From Eutypella sp. D-1 (Eukaryota > Ascomycota > Sordariomycetes > Xylariales > Diatrypaceae): a stretch of 64,000 bases of DNA. The position numbers and the translations under genes are program-made. Under the pieces are notes generated by a model. It was not told the DNA's origin. It worked only from the letters and a program-made list of their open reading frames with translations, and ran no database searches. The DNA lies in NCBI GenBank assembly GCA_023313575.1, contig JAJTTP010000015.1, forward strand, positions 248,001 to 312,000, given 5' to 3'. This document shows positions 47,025 through 60,600 of the stretch, piece by piece. The stretch's first letter is position 1, and each line of letters starts with the position of its first letter.

Positions 47025-50000
47025 TTACAGCTGGCCGGACAGCAGCGCCTCGGTAGCTACATAGCGAGTTAGCATGTTTTTCTTTCCTTTTGGGTGATTT
47101 ACTGGTGATAGGGGGGATATCATTATACATACCGCTGTTGATGTAGGCCTTCTTCGCATCGAGCGGGACGCCGAACCGCCTCTCCAGCTCCTGTTTGATG
47201 CCCTTCTTCGTGATGGTCATGAGGTCGGCCGTGCGCAGGATCTCGCGGATCTCCGCCAGCAGCGCGTCGTCGCTGGGCAGGTTCGCGTTGGCGAGGTTCG
47301 TCATCTCCAGATCCTGGTTGTTGCCGCCGCCGACGCCCAAGAATTGCGACCCACCGAACTGGCTCATGCGGTGGTTACCGGCGCCCAGCGGGATCTCGCT
47401 CGGCGCCAGGGACATGCGGCTCATGTGGCCAGGCTGGCCGACGCCATACGGCGGGATCACGCCGACCGTCGAGCCCGGCTGCGAGTGCGCGTAGTAATCG
47501 GCGGCGCCCGTGTTCATGCCGGGCTTAGTCGCGTAGCTGTAGCCGCTGATCTCCGAGTGGGTGTCATCGCCGGCACGCGAGGTTTGCGCCTCCCAGAGCT
47601 CGGACTGGTACTCCTCCCACTTCTTGCGCGGGATCGAGGCTGGGTCGAACTTGCCCTCGTCTGACACTACGATCTTCTTGCCCTGCTCGCCAGCAATGAC
47701 ACGCGTGTTACCCCAGTTGAAGTCGTCCATGTGCCAGAAAGAGTAGAGCGGCAAGGCGAACGAAAAGACCGGTAGCGCGACGATATACAGGATCATCCAG
47801 CCAATCATTTCCCATTTGCGGCGCAGAGTGAAAATAATGGCCTGTAAACCGTAGATAGCTGCCAACATGACGAAGGCCGTTATGGGGATCACACTGTTGT
47901 CGGTAGCGACGATCACTATCAGGTAAGTGATGTAACCGATGACGACAGGCTGGACGACGGTGGAGAGAAGATCGACGAAAACGATGAAGCGCATACTGAA
48001 ACAGCAGAAACCGCAGAGCTGCGACGTCGACATGAGTTCCATAAGGTTGTGCACGGTCGAGTTAATCCAGCGGCGACGTTGTGACAGGAAGACGGCCCAC
48101 GAGTCCGGTGCAATGGTCCAGGCATGAGCAGTGAAGATATACTTCGTCTTGTACTTGCTGTGATGCTTAAGGAGCAAAGTCGTCAGGTAACGATCCTCAC
48201 CGAGATGGAGCAAGTTCTTCATATGCAGCGTGTCTACCCGAATCGTGGAATAGGCTTCGACGACCTCGCGACTGACGAAAAGAGGCTTCCCCGTCTCCGC
48301 GGCACGGATACGGTACATACTGAAACAACCGGGCAAACACGTGACACTACCGAACAAGCTTTCGAATGCCTTGGTAAGGTTGTGTGAAATGTAGTACTCG
48401 TATACCTGAATCATCGTAATGAAAGAAGACTTCGCATTTGTGAGGGCCGTCTCACCACAGACAGCAATAAGTCGCGTATCGTGCAAGAAGCTGGCTACCA
48501 TACGTGTGGCCGAGTCTGGGGCCACGACCGTATCGGCATCGATCTGCAGCATGAACTCGTAGAACGTCGGGTTCACGCCGATGATATTCCGGATCTGGTG
48601 GTACATTTCCAACTCGAGGGGACTCATGGCCAGGTTGTAGTGCACGCGGTTGAGGAACCGCATGATGATCATCTGCGAGTCACGCTTGCCACGGTTACCG
48701 GGACGAGACACCTCGGAAGGCTTGCCAACCTTGACCACAACCATGAAGGGCACGATGTGACCCTGGACCTCGTACAAACCGGAGTAGACCTTGCCCATAT
48801 TGTGCTGCTTGAGACCCTCACCAAGTGATTCAAAGCTGAGAGGCTCTGGATCGACCGTTTCGGAGACTCCAAGAATATCGAGAACGATGCGCGGCGTGGG
48901 CCTGTCGTTGCCTTGACCAATAATCATACCGTCACACACAATGACCAGGAGTTTGCGTTTGTCATCATAGCGCATGCGTGCGGCGGAGTCGATAGCACGG
49001 CGGAGAGACTCTTCGTCTTCGGTATAGGCGGGGATCTGACACATGATAAATTTGTCCAGATTCTCTGGCATGTTTTTGCCACCAAACTGGAGGGCAGCAA
49101 AGAACTTGAAGCCGATGACGGAGCAAAGGATGATGGAAACCACCAGAATCAGGTAGTTGGCAAACTGACACCGGGTGGAATTTCTCGTGTCCAGGTCGCC
49201 GACATAAAAGAGATTGTCCAGACAAAGTTGCTGGCGCCTGCGCACCTCAGGGGAGAGATTTAAGGAGTCGAAGTACTCCTTAATATCGCCTCCAGCCCTG
49301 AGCTGGAAGAGGTCGACAACCAGGTCGTCCAGGAAGTCGGTAACGTTAGGGTCGGTGGGTGGATCATCGTCTTTGGGGACTGCCACGCGGCGTCCGCCCA
49401 CCATGTACTTTGTCAAGTCGTAGACGCGGTTGTTCATGTAGGCGATTGAGTTTCGTTTACCAGCAAGTGTAGATATGTACTTTGCAGAGTATCCGACATT
49501 TCCCTTTTTGAACTGCGACTTAAGCATGACCATCTGTTCGTAGAACCAGTCGGGTCGGTAATCGCCAGTATAGTAGCGGAAATCGTGGTACTTCGAGTTC
49601 TTATCTTGGCTACTGATGACGTTGGCCGAGCCGGTGATGTTGGTGGACTTATAGTCCAGCGTGACGGCAGGGTTGACGGAACCGGAGACGCCCTGGCAAA
49701 GAGCGGATACCTGAACAGGGAAGAGACCGGTGATATCGAGCCCGCCATATTGAAGAAGCTGCTTCTCTTGAAGGTAAGGCGGGTAATGATGCTGCGCGTA
49801 CTTGCTGAGATCGAAGACCTGGCCACGGATAGAAACATAGGCTTTGGCTCCATCTTTCCCATTGAACGACGACAATTCCTCTGGGCTGTATATGTCCTGC
49901 TTCGGACAAATGAGCATGGGGAAAACCACGATGAAGAAAGCGGCGATTAAACAGCTGAACCAGATAATCATATTGATGGCGAACTTTTCCCGCCACGCCA

Positions 50001-52796
50001 TGCGGATGTCCTTGCGGGGCATACCGCACCAACGGATCAGGAAGTCAGGGACGAACCAGGTCAAGGCGAAAACCGTGAAGACCCAGCGCTTGCGGCTTGG
50101 GCTGTCCTTGTACTCCTCGACCTCAACGAGTGACTTCTCGTTACCCCGCTCAGCCATCTGCTCTCTCGTGTCGAGGTTCTTGAACATGTCACCACCCCCG
50201 AATGCTGAAACACCGGCCTCGGAGCGTGTATCGATATCCCCGCTCCCGAAATAGCCGGCTCGGGTCTTGTCACTGTAACCTGGTGCGTTACCGAGCGCTA
50301 CGAGTCGCTCCTTAGAGGCCCCGAAGGGTAATTCACCGGGAGAAGGCGTCATGCCATCGCCTGCCTCCGAAGCGTATCGTCCGGAGGCGGATGTCCCATC
50401 GAACTGCGTAAGTTCCGTCCAGCAGCGTTCACTGAGGAAGATACCGGTTGAGCCAACACGTGCCTCGTTGCCGGGCCACTGCTTCTCTTGCACGACTGCT
50501 TCCACCTTCTCTCGCTCGCTGCCCACCAATAAATTCGCAGATTCGGTGGCAAGCCCCAGAAACTCGCCGAACGGCAAGAAGAGACTGAAATCGGCCGACC
50601 GTAATCGCTGGCTTATTTCAGCGATGCCAAAGGTTTGTACTTGCGTACGAACACATTTGCTGTCGAATTGGTTCGCAATCCGCCTGTCGTTGGGCTTGAG
50701 ACAGAAAACGAAATATGTGTTGGTATTGGGCGCAACGATTGCACTCTTGACATTTTCGAGGGCGGATAAGAACTGCCCAGATGCGCCTTGTTCAGAGCGA
50801 CCGGGTGACTTTTTATCATCTTTTCCTCGGCCATGTGCAGGGACGTCTCCAGCCTCACTAGTGAAGTCATCTGGTGAATCTTGTCGTCGAGGAAATCTTG
50901 GCCTCATATTACGTGTCGCCTTCCTAGACATAACGCTGGGTGCACGCATCGGCTTCGAACTGACAGAGGCCTGCATCACAGTGGTCCTTTCCTGAGGGTG
51001 CATGACGGTTTGGAGTGCCTCCTGGCCGAAGAGGCGCGCGACGAACTCGCTCTTGCTGGACTTGATCATGTTTAGGAGATCACCGGAAATCACTTCTCCG
51101 TTCTCCTCGACAATACCCTTGATGGGATAATCAACTTCACCTGCGAAGTGCTTGACGGTGAAAGTTGCTGCGGTGTTTTCCGAGAGGAAGTTGCTTCCAG
51201 GAAGCCTAGCCGTAGCCGCCCCAACGTTGATGGCGGGGTTCTTGCCCTCGAACCTCTTTCTCAAGCTCTCCAACAGTTGCATGTCGGTTCTGTGGCGACG
51301 GGTTTGGTCATCGAGGATGCTGAGCAGTCCGTTTCCAGGCTTCAGCATGCCCTTCACCGCGTCCGAGTTGTCGAAATAACTGGTGGCAGGGACAGTTACC
51401 TCCTCCGTCTCCAGCATATCGGCCTTCCGGTCGAAGAAGCTTTGGAGCGTTAAGTTATACAGGCACTCAACGGCAGCATTGTTGAGGAGCTGGTCAAGGG
51501 CAGAGCCGGTCGACGATTGCTCGGAAAAGCCAGGGAAATCAATGATATTGATCGTGTTACCAATCGCTTCCTCGGGAGAGCAGATTTTCTGGTTGATGGC
51601 CTCCATGACGTAGGCGACTAGCAAGGAGTAAAGTGTCCTTGCTAATTCGTCGGCATTGGCTCGCGCCCCCGCAGGGTCCAGCATGACCGTGACCCTCTCG
51701 CGATGGATCATCTTCGTCTTGTAACCCATCGTCGTTTGCAGGTCCTGGGAACTAACTCCGAGGAACGCCGCAATTATTCCCAGCACATCCTTATTACGAA
51801 TAGTCGTCACGGTCTGGGCGCCTTCGTGGGAGAATCCTCCGCTGTCGTCTCCGGTAGCTGTCGTATTTGCCGAGGACTCAAACTCAAGCTGGCCAATGTG
51901 GAGAATACAGGCGAGGATCTGGCAGATCTCGGCGATCTCGCCCCTAGGGAATTCGAGCTTCCGGAGGGCCGTCTTGAATAGCTGGAAACCTTCGGAATCG
52001 TTGATACCAACCTTCAGCTGGGTAGGATGTCCCAGGTACTTCCACCTTTTCTGACCCGTGACATCCCGTGCGGTGTCTATGCCGAGATGTGTCTTCTCCG
52101 CAGCGCTCGTGCCCGCGAGGAGGTAGTAAAGCACGTGAAAGTTGCGCTCCCCGGTGGGAATGTTGGTGATCCTACTCCGCTCAAGCCGGTGGTCCAGAAG
52201 CTTGCCTCCAATGAGAATGGGGTTGGTGGTGGATGCCGTATCATATTGAAGCTCGTAGAATAGACCGGCCTTGGAAGCAGTGGGTGTGGTGGCAGTTTTG
52301 GTGGTGGTGAGAGTGTCGAAAACGTAGGCGCCGAGAGAGACCTTGGTAGACAAGGGCGTCGAGGATTTGTTGAGTAGTGAAGTTAACAGATGAGAACGAA
52401 CTGTTGTTTTACCCGAGCCAGATTCACCCCTGAAGTATAATGTTAGTCCACGTCATGAAGCAGCACCGGTCACGGGTCATTAACATACAAGAATAGGATT
52501 GTCTGGCTCTCTGAGCGGTGACCTAATCGGAGGAATGCCCTGTCGGCCATATCCTCAGCGCCGGCCATGGCGCTGCCCTCTTTACCTCCATCTAGGCCCT
52601 TGGAAGAGTTCGTGTACGTATTAAGACATATAAGTGCGTGTGATGAAAGCCGAGCAGTGGGGATATTGACATGGAAACGACTTGCTAGGTGGGCTGTCAA
52701 GTGCGTATCAGACTGGAGATGTGCGGGCAACGACGGCAAAGACGGTTGAGTATGGGCACCGCCGCCGCCGCCCATAGAAGGCATATTCAGAGCCAT
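47025..52796 (-). CDS. csmA: Class V chitin synthase with myosin motor-like domain
   Basis: Three exons (52796-52489, 52429-47133, 47056-47025) give 1878 residues, the usual size for class V. The enzyme polymerises UDP-GlcNAc into chitin at hyphal tips and septa. Domains in order: myosin-like motor (about 1-780) with an intact P-loop GESGSGKT (104-111), a switch I-like [13 protein letters not shown] and switch II-like DFPGF (about 398-402); membrane spans near 885-905 and 918-945; cytochrome-b5-like region (about 955-1020, [16 protein letters not shown]); chitin synthase domain from about 1190 with QVYEY (1444), EDR (1514-1516) and QRRRW (1553-1557); several C-terminal spans (about 1580-1690); and a DEK_C domain at the end. 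The last exon supplies only the final 10 codons (TEALLSGQL and stop) after a split Ala codon; reading through that intron would give an unrelated tail. Names vary by species (csmA, chsV, chs-5). Confidence 0.97.
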
Positions 52797-53820
52797 CTCG
52801 GAGACTCTGGCTCCTAGCCTACGAACACGGGTATGTCTTCAGATATGACGACTCCGTGTTAAGATAAGGGAACGAGCGAGATACTGTAAGGGATTTGGGG
52901 GGTGAAGGGAGGAGTGTGGGAGATGAAGCAAGTGCCTTAAGGTCACTTCGGCTATGGTTATGACGAAGGTCTTTTTTCCCTTCTTCTTCTTCTTCTCCTT
53001 CTTCTCCCCGTTCCACGCTAGATCAGATGGATTTTTACGATTATCAGGCAAAACTATAGTTAGATAATAGACAAGATCGACTGGCTTCGAAGCGAGTGCA
53101 TATAACAATCAATATCCAACAGAATAACGAATGTGGGGGGGATAAATGAAAAATGAAATGTAAGAACAAAACAATCGAGAAAGACGGGCTTGATGCTATC
53201 TTTCTCGAACGCTGTACAAAAAATACGGTGGATATTCCTCGATCTCTCGGGTCAGAGGTCAGAAAGCCAGTAAGTCAGTCAGTCTAGATACTAAAAAGTA
53301 TTGTAACAAGGGGGGGCAGGGGGAAAGGGGGGGCCCTTAGAGGATGTGAGATTCCATTTGTGTAGGACGGGGCTAGCAATAGTTACAGTACTTAGGTAGG
53401 TAGAGAGAGAGGCCTATGGCTTATGGCTTAGGTAGAGCTAAAAGGTACCTTTACAGCGTTAACAGGACCGGCAGGATCTTTAGGTACCTACCATCAACCC
53501 ATACATCCGCGGATTGATTCTGTATCCATCCATGAGTGCCCAGTGGTACATAGTACGAGATAACTACAACAATACATGCCCACTCGTACATAGTACTCTT
53601 CCCCGTACCTTAACTGGCTTGGTAGCGACCTCGGGAAGCGAGTGGACAACTCCGACCCTACCAGGCTACCAAGTTCGCACTAATGGATAAGAGGTAAAGA
53701 GGGTGGCTCCCCCCAGGTCCTTACACGAGCTGCAGCTGGACTTGCTGGGTCGCGCTGGAGAACTATGAATACAGTGTTTGTAATACAGTGCACAGAAGAT
53801 AGATCGGGGGGCGTGGATAG

Positions 53821-53842
53821 TTGCAGTTGCAGTTGCAGTTGC
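53821..53842. repeat. TTGCAG hexanucleotide repeat
   Basis: Between three and four tandem copies in the chitin synthase divergent region. Confidence 0.9.
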
Positions 53843-55015
53843 ATCCATTTCCATCCGCAAGCACCGAGGATTTATTTCATACCTGACAGACTCTACAACC
53901 TAAGGCCGTCTCTAATTTTTGCTTTTGTTACTCCTACATACATAACAACATACCTACAAACAGACACTCTACCTCATAGATTTCTCATAGATACGAGCGT
54001 ATACGAATCTATCTCGACGTACGTGCATGAATTAATGAATGAGTAGATGTCTATTTTAAACACCGGATGAACTACACCTTTTTTTTTCTAGGTACATAGC
54101 CCTGAAAGCATGGACCATGTGATGTGTTTTAAGAAGGTGTTTTATACTTTTAGTATAAGTGTCAAGGCTTGTTCCCGTTCTTTTCTTGAGGCTATATCGG
54201 TACGTGCTTACCGATCTGTTCTAAACACAACACAACAACAAGTCTACGCGTTCCGGCATCAATGGCGAGCAAGCAAGGCCAGCAAAGCTTTACTACTACT
54301 AAGTAGCAGCAACAAGGCCGATCTTGTCTGGCAAACTGGGAACTTCCATCGTCATACCATCCATCATCCATGCAGACTCGCAAGACTGGGCATACATATT
54401 TCGTATAGCAGATGCACGGTTGCTGCCCGTCATTACTAAAAACCCCTCCGCCCCTTTGCCCCTTGCCCCCTTTCAAAGCAAGTCATGTCGGTCTAAATTG
54501 ACTCCCGGCCTACTGTGACGTCGGTCCATGACCCGAGGGCATTGATCTACTAAATCCAACTAACGGACTAGTCTCTAGATAAGGTAAAGCAAGGTCTCCT
54601 CTGAAGAAGCTTTGAAGGATACCTCAAATAGAACACGGTAATTTCATAATATGATCCGAAGAAGCAAGCAAACTTGTATTGCCTGACAGCCTATGAATAG
54701 GCCTACGATCCGTGAATGAATGGCAAACCGGCGAAGTTTGCTCAACAGCCGCGGGAAGGCAAACCGGTACTCCTTATTCCTGACAATTTTGACGTCTCGT
54801 AACTAACACACCTCCAGTTCTCCATAGTGCCGGAATACTGTGTGTACATACCTAGCTACTGATCATCAACCTTATTAGTACCAACAGTAGGTCACATCCT
54901 ATGGTGTGCCCGATTCGATCCAACTGGATCGAGCATCCTAGTAACGCCCCAATCCCCGCCAGTCCGCCGGCGGCTCGCTCCCCATGGAAGAAGGAAGTGG
55001 GAAGCCAGGAAGCAT

Positions 55016-55054
55016 GGCTGGTTGGCTGGGCTGGTTGGCTGGGCTGGTTGGCTG
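55016..55054. repeat. Three perfect 13-bp tandem copies
   Basis: GGCTGGTTGGCTG is repeated three times without change at 55016-55028, 55029-55041 and 55042-55054. Confidence 0.95.
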
Positions 55055-56283
55055 GCTGACGTATGGCTTGTACGGTGTTGGCTGACACTTGTCTCACGGT
55101 GGATCGTGGGCATTCCGAAAAAGAAAAAGGAAAAAGGGAAGAAAAAAAATCCTGGCACTCCCGCCGATCTATAAATAAACAATCCTCTTTTTTTGGTTCC
55201 CTGAAAAAAAAATTTTAAAAGTGAGGCACGAAAACATCCCCGATACGTGCATTCGATCGGACCCAGTCAACAAACAGCCAAGACTGCAAGGAGCCCCGAC
55301 AGCCAGTCACAACCCCATGGTGAAGCCTTGATGGTAAACAATACTCCCGACGCCATGAACACTCAAGACACTACGCGATGGTGTAACATGTCCATTATGC
55401 GGAGTTAAGGAGTATTGCTACTCATCGACAACAACAACAACAACCGTAGAAAATGTAACTATCACATTACCATGTATTGAGTTATGTAGTTATTAATCGT
55501 GACCATCTATTCTCTACACTCATAATCGAGGACATCCATGAAATGTTATTAACGATCTTATGAGAGAAGAATGGAAAAATTTTTCTTCTGCTCGAGTTCC
55601 CTCCACCACTACCACTCGTATTGATGACTTCTGGACGTCCGGTCGTATATGGTCGAGATCTGCGGTCATCCCGTCTTCGTGGCTGTGCTGCCTTAAAAAA
55701 AAACCTGAGCACAGTGGGCTTTTGCCGGGCTTGCTGGGCAAAGGTAGGCATGGCAATACATGGATGGGAAAGACGAGGGAGAAGAAGAGAGAGAGTGTGT
55801 GTGTCTATCCATCCTATCCATCCTATGTAGGTAAAAAGTGGTGCGCTCAAGTACGCTAAAGGTTCGAGAACGTTCACCAGCTATTTTTTTGGTCCCATCC
55901 ACTCACTACAACAACGATGAAGCGCATCTGCCCATTCGATCCATCAATCCGTTACGGAGTTAGCGTTGCAGGAGGTGTGGTTTTGGTCTAGCTCTAGTTG
56001 GTAGCATCCCTAGCACCCACCCAACCCATGAAGCATCCAAAGTGTATCCAAGCAACCAAGTATCTACTACTATCGACGTACATACTCAGATACTTCTAAA
56101 AGCATCACCCGCTAGCCTCCTGCCCTGTTCTCTTTACCTAGTAGTACTAGCTTGACTAAATCGGTGCAATCCCTTATTGGGGGCGTTCCTGGTGTGGTAC
56201 GTGATCCACAAATCCCCGTTTTTGCCGCTTCGTATTCCCCTCGACCACAACCTGGAACACACACATTGACACACACCACCACC

Positions 56284-56334
56284 ATCACACACACACACAC
56301 ACACATACATACACATCTCTCCGCGTGTGTGTGT
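56284..56334. repeat. CA repeat followed by GT repeat (inverted)
   Basis: A run of about eleven CA units (to about 56308) is followed after some 15 bp by about five GT units (56324-56334). The two are complementary and could pair as a hairpin in single strands. Confidence 0.85.
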
Positions 56335-57694
56335 GCGTGCTCGTACGACAGACAATATACAGATATCTACCTGCCTTTCTGTCTTAGGAGAGAAATAGTA
56401 CACTACATGTGTTGTGTCTAGAAAGATGCGCCTTTTACGGACTTTGCATTGTACACTATGTGATCGGGGCAAAATACGGAACGAAGATGGAGAGAAATCA
56501 TCATCAACATCCGAACCCTTTTCAGCCTTTCAAGCGGGGGTTTTTTTTTTCTTATTTCTGACCACAGCAAGCTACGTAAAAGCCCCTATTCCAGCAAACC
56601 AGAAAGAGTCTGAAATGTTCCATCCCATACATAGATAGTAGAACAATACCATGTATGTACCTAGCTAGGTATGTAACTAAATACCAACTACTCTCGACTA
56701 CCACCACACCTATAACGGCCGGGTCCGCGCTTGTCGGGGACACTTCCAGTGACTTCCAGGGCTTGACACGCAGACACGGTATACCATCACCAACACCACG
56801 AGACCTTGGAAAGAACCCGGTCATCAAGTACCGAGGAGTATAGAGTACATACTACTTCGTACGAGTCCCACAGGATCCATGGATGTGTGTGTGAGAGTGC
56901 CGTATTGTAAACCTGCCAAGACGCTTTAACCAAACGCCCTGGCAACCCACCAAGCCCATCTTCTGCCCGTCTGGGTGGTCATCCACTTGCCCAGATCAAC
57001 CCAAGTGTGAGAGAGAGAGAGGCCTGCCAGCCCGTCAGCCCGCTGAGGGATTGGACGACAGTGGACAATAGTGGATAACAGTGCCAATGTCATCCACACT
57101 ATTGGCGATCAGCCAGTTCAGTTTTCTTGGATTGTCATCATAGGGTCCTCCTCTCACACTCTCTTCCCTCAGCCTCTCTTCTAGTCTCAGGTATACTACT
57201 ACCAACATACATACCACGGAGAGGAGAGTGAGAGATGCTATCGTTGTTTCTTTGCATTTCCTGCTCGCTATAATCCACATCCAAAACCGCCTCATTCGCT
57301 TTGGCGGCGTAATATACTTACTATCGCTTATAATTAATACCTTTTTATCTTCATTCGTTGTTGCTTTGCGTGTCAGAAAATCGAATCGCATAGAGAGGGT
57401 CCCCCGTCTCCATTTTGCCCTATCTGCCCCGGATCCGATCTGATCGAGTTGTCCAGCGACCCGTCCGACCGATATACTTTCCCCCTCTCGAGCTGAACAG
57501 TGATCTTCACAAACCTGACCGACATTCACTCACATACCTAATCGGCTCTGTGAGTGCTGCTGCGTAGTTGAAACAGATCAGTACGGGCCATCCGCCGTTG
57601 CTTGGCCGCTCTGGTGTCCATACTTAGATCTAGATTCTAGGACGTCGTGACTGTCCGCTGGGACATCACGACCCCGTCCCGTGCTGTTGGAAAC

Positions 57695-60600
57695 ATGGCC
57701 AACCCACAGTCTCGCATGTCCATGTACTCAATGGCCTCCGATGCCGTCCCAGGTTCGCGGGGCCCTGGGCAACAGGCTCCGGTCTCAACCACCACCCTTT
57801 TGAATGGGATTCACAACATCTACTTATCTTCCCAGCCCTACAAGCTCGATGCTGGTACAAGTTTAGTTGTCAATACCTGGCTAACTGCCAGTCAACCCGG
57901 CCCTGATGGCCGCCCGGGTGGCACTGTCGATGCTGCCCTCGCAGCTAGAGCATGGGAACATGCTCGCCGTCGTGCTGAAGATGGATGTATCGTCCTTGGG
58001 TACGTTATCTCAAGATGTTCAATCAATCATTTGCCCCCTTTAACTAACCTTCATCAGGTCTTTGCATGGCTCAACCCCCTCGCTTCTCACCCCCTTCCTC
58101 TCTTCTATGCCGTTGTCCCTCCCCCAGTCTCTCTTTACAGCCCTCGAAGCCATCAACCCTTTCCTCCGATGCGTCACGCCTTACAACCCCTCCACCCCTC
58201 GCCAGTCTGCCCTCGGGGTCACGCTCACGCTCAACCTCGCCGGAAATCTCACCGCAGCGAGCATTGCTCTGTCACAGGGAGGCATAGATACTGAGAATGG
58301 CCTTCTCAAGCTCCCAGCCGACCCTGGCTATCGTGCCTTTGATGTATTCTATTATCTCCTTACCTCTGCCTCCACCCCTGCGGAGCGAGAATTCCTGGGC
58401 CTCAAATCGGCCTCCAACTACTCGTTGTTGGCAAAGTCTGGTTCATACGATCCCCCTTCGTATCTACCTACCGCAGATGATGCCGCGGCGGCCGACGATC
58501 TCCGGACCGCCCTGAAGGAGATTGGCATTAAGGGTTCTTCCCACCGAAATTTTATCTCGACCCTTGCTGGGCTCCTGAAGCTCGGCAATACGCTGGATTA
58601 CAACGTCGACGAAGAGACCCTCGAAGAGATTTGCGAAGATGTTGGCGGATTGCTAGGTCTCGACCCTGACGTGCTCGTCACGCAGTGCACGACTGGAGAT
58701 CGCCACACTCTTATCGGTGGCTTATACGAAGCCCTCGTCGATTGGGTCATCACCAAGGCGAACGCTTCGATTGCAGCACAAATGGATCGTATTCGCGACG
58801 GGAGCGAATCCCTCGATGGAGCTCGGACCCCTACCTCCCACGAGGATAACGGCGACACCGTTTGCATCACTGTGGTCGAGGTCCCCGATCCTGCTCTAGG
58901 CAAGGCAGTCGCCCTGCGAGGTATCTTTGATGATAACGCGGGTATCAATGCGGAAATGAGAGAGGACGGCGTCGAAGTGGCACCAGCCGGAAGTGCCGTA
59001 GTCCGTGAGATGCAGACTGCCATTAACGAGGTCGGTCCAGACCTCGGGATCATGACCGGCCCCGCTGGTCGAGAGCGTCAGCATGAATTGGAGAAGAGAG
59101 AGGTTGTATTAGAGAAGATCGGGTTTGCTGGCGAGGATGACGGCTTCCTCAAGAAGCTGCTATTCCCCGTCGCCGGTCAAGGCATCAACCTAGGCCAGAA
59201 CGCGCGGTTCGACCTGCCTGCGCTTCTCAATACTAGCCGCGTCTGGTATCATTTGTCGATGCACCCAACCGATGAGAGCCCAGCAAGTTTAGCGGCTCTA
59301 CCCTCAGTCACATCCGCGTGGTCGGCAGGCGTTGTTTCTCGCCAGCTGCGGGCGTGGAGACTGCCAGAATGGTCTAACCGACGCAACAAGAACCTTGATT
59401 TCACCGCGGATTACGATCTCGACGAGTTCAGCCAGCGCTTTGCGCCCCTCGGCTGTGGCGAGGGTCGGGATGGCATCGAGAGTTGGGTTCTGGAGAGAGG
59501 CTGGAGCAATGGCGAAGTCGTCGTTGGAAAAGAGCGCGTCTGGGTCAGGGAGTCGGCGTGGTGGGAGGCCGAAAGTATGCTCGACCTGAAGCCGAACCAG
59601 GAACAGTTCGCGGGCATGGGTAACTTGAATCCGGGCCTTGGGACGGGTTACTCGAACAACAACGGCAGTGGTTTCTTCCCGCCCATGCAGGATCAGCACT
59701 CGATCAACAGCAGCAACGATCAACTCCTGAATAACCAGCGCAATCAGAGTCAGCTGACATTCAACCAAACCCCGCTGGCGGCCCCTTCGGTCGCCCCCAG
59801 TGCCATGCGGAACAACGGCGACTACGGCTTAGGTACTAAAGGCGATAACCATCGCGACCAGCTCTACTATACTGATGGCGGCGAATTCATGAACGGCGTG
59901 GATGCCGATTTGGTCAAGGGCAAGCATGTCGAAACGCAGGATACGACCTTGGGACGCCGTGCCTGGGTAGGTTTTGTCTGGGCTTTGACGTGGTGGATTC
60001 CGTCTTTCCTCCTCCAACACATCGGGCGCATGAAGCGACCGGACGTTCGGATGGCCTGGCGCGAGAAGTTCGTTCTCTGCTTCCTCATCTTCCTGGCCAA
60101 CGCTTTGATTATCTTCTGGATCATCGGCACGGGATACCTCATCTGCCCCAACTTTGACAAGGCGTACTCGCAAGAGGAAGTGAGCCACCACATGGGCGAG
60201 ACCGACTTCTGGGTCAGCATTCACGGCAACATCTATGATCTATCCAAATTCTGGAGGCTGCAACACAGCGACACGGACATCGAGACCACCTCAGACCTCA
60301 TGATGCAGTTCGCGGGAATGAACCTGGACGAATACTTCGTCCCCCCCTTGACGCTCACCTGCCCTGGTCTAGGCATCGACGAGAACCTTCAGCTCCGTGC
60401 AAACAACACCCCCACGATCCCGCAAGGTGTACATACGTCGGGCCGTCTGCAGCCTGACCCTACCAGTAAGCTGAGGTCGGAGTTCTGGTACCGGGATGAT
60501 TTCCTGCCGGCAATCAAGGAATACTGGAAGGGAGACCTCGTCTGGGACAAGAAGAATGTCAGCGATGAGGGTGAGGGCAACCAGCACCAGTGGGTTATCT

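Larger units (their letters stand above)
52797..57694. promoter_or_regulatory. 4.9-kb divergent intergenic region between the two chitin synthase genes
   Basis: The start codons of csmA (minus) and csmB (plus) face away from each other across this region, so it should contain both promoters and leaders. Just upstream of csmB, about 57540-57694 has no ATG, a clean leader. The csmA side is pyrimidine-rich on its own strand (52975-53010). It also contains (TTGCAG)n at 53821-53842, a 13-bp triplicate at 55016-55054 and a CA/GT repeat pair at 56284-56334. A 118-codon minus-strand frame (57391-57035) with a hydrophobic stretch is the only ORF worth note, and it lacks coding bias. Confidence 0.65.
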
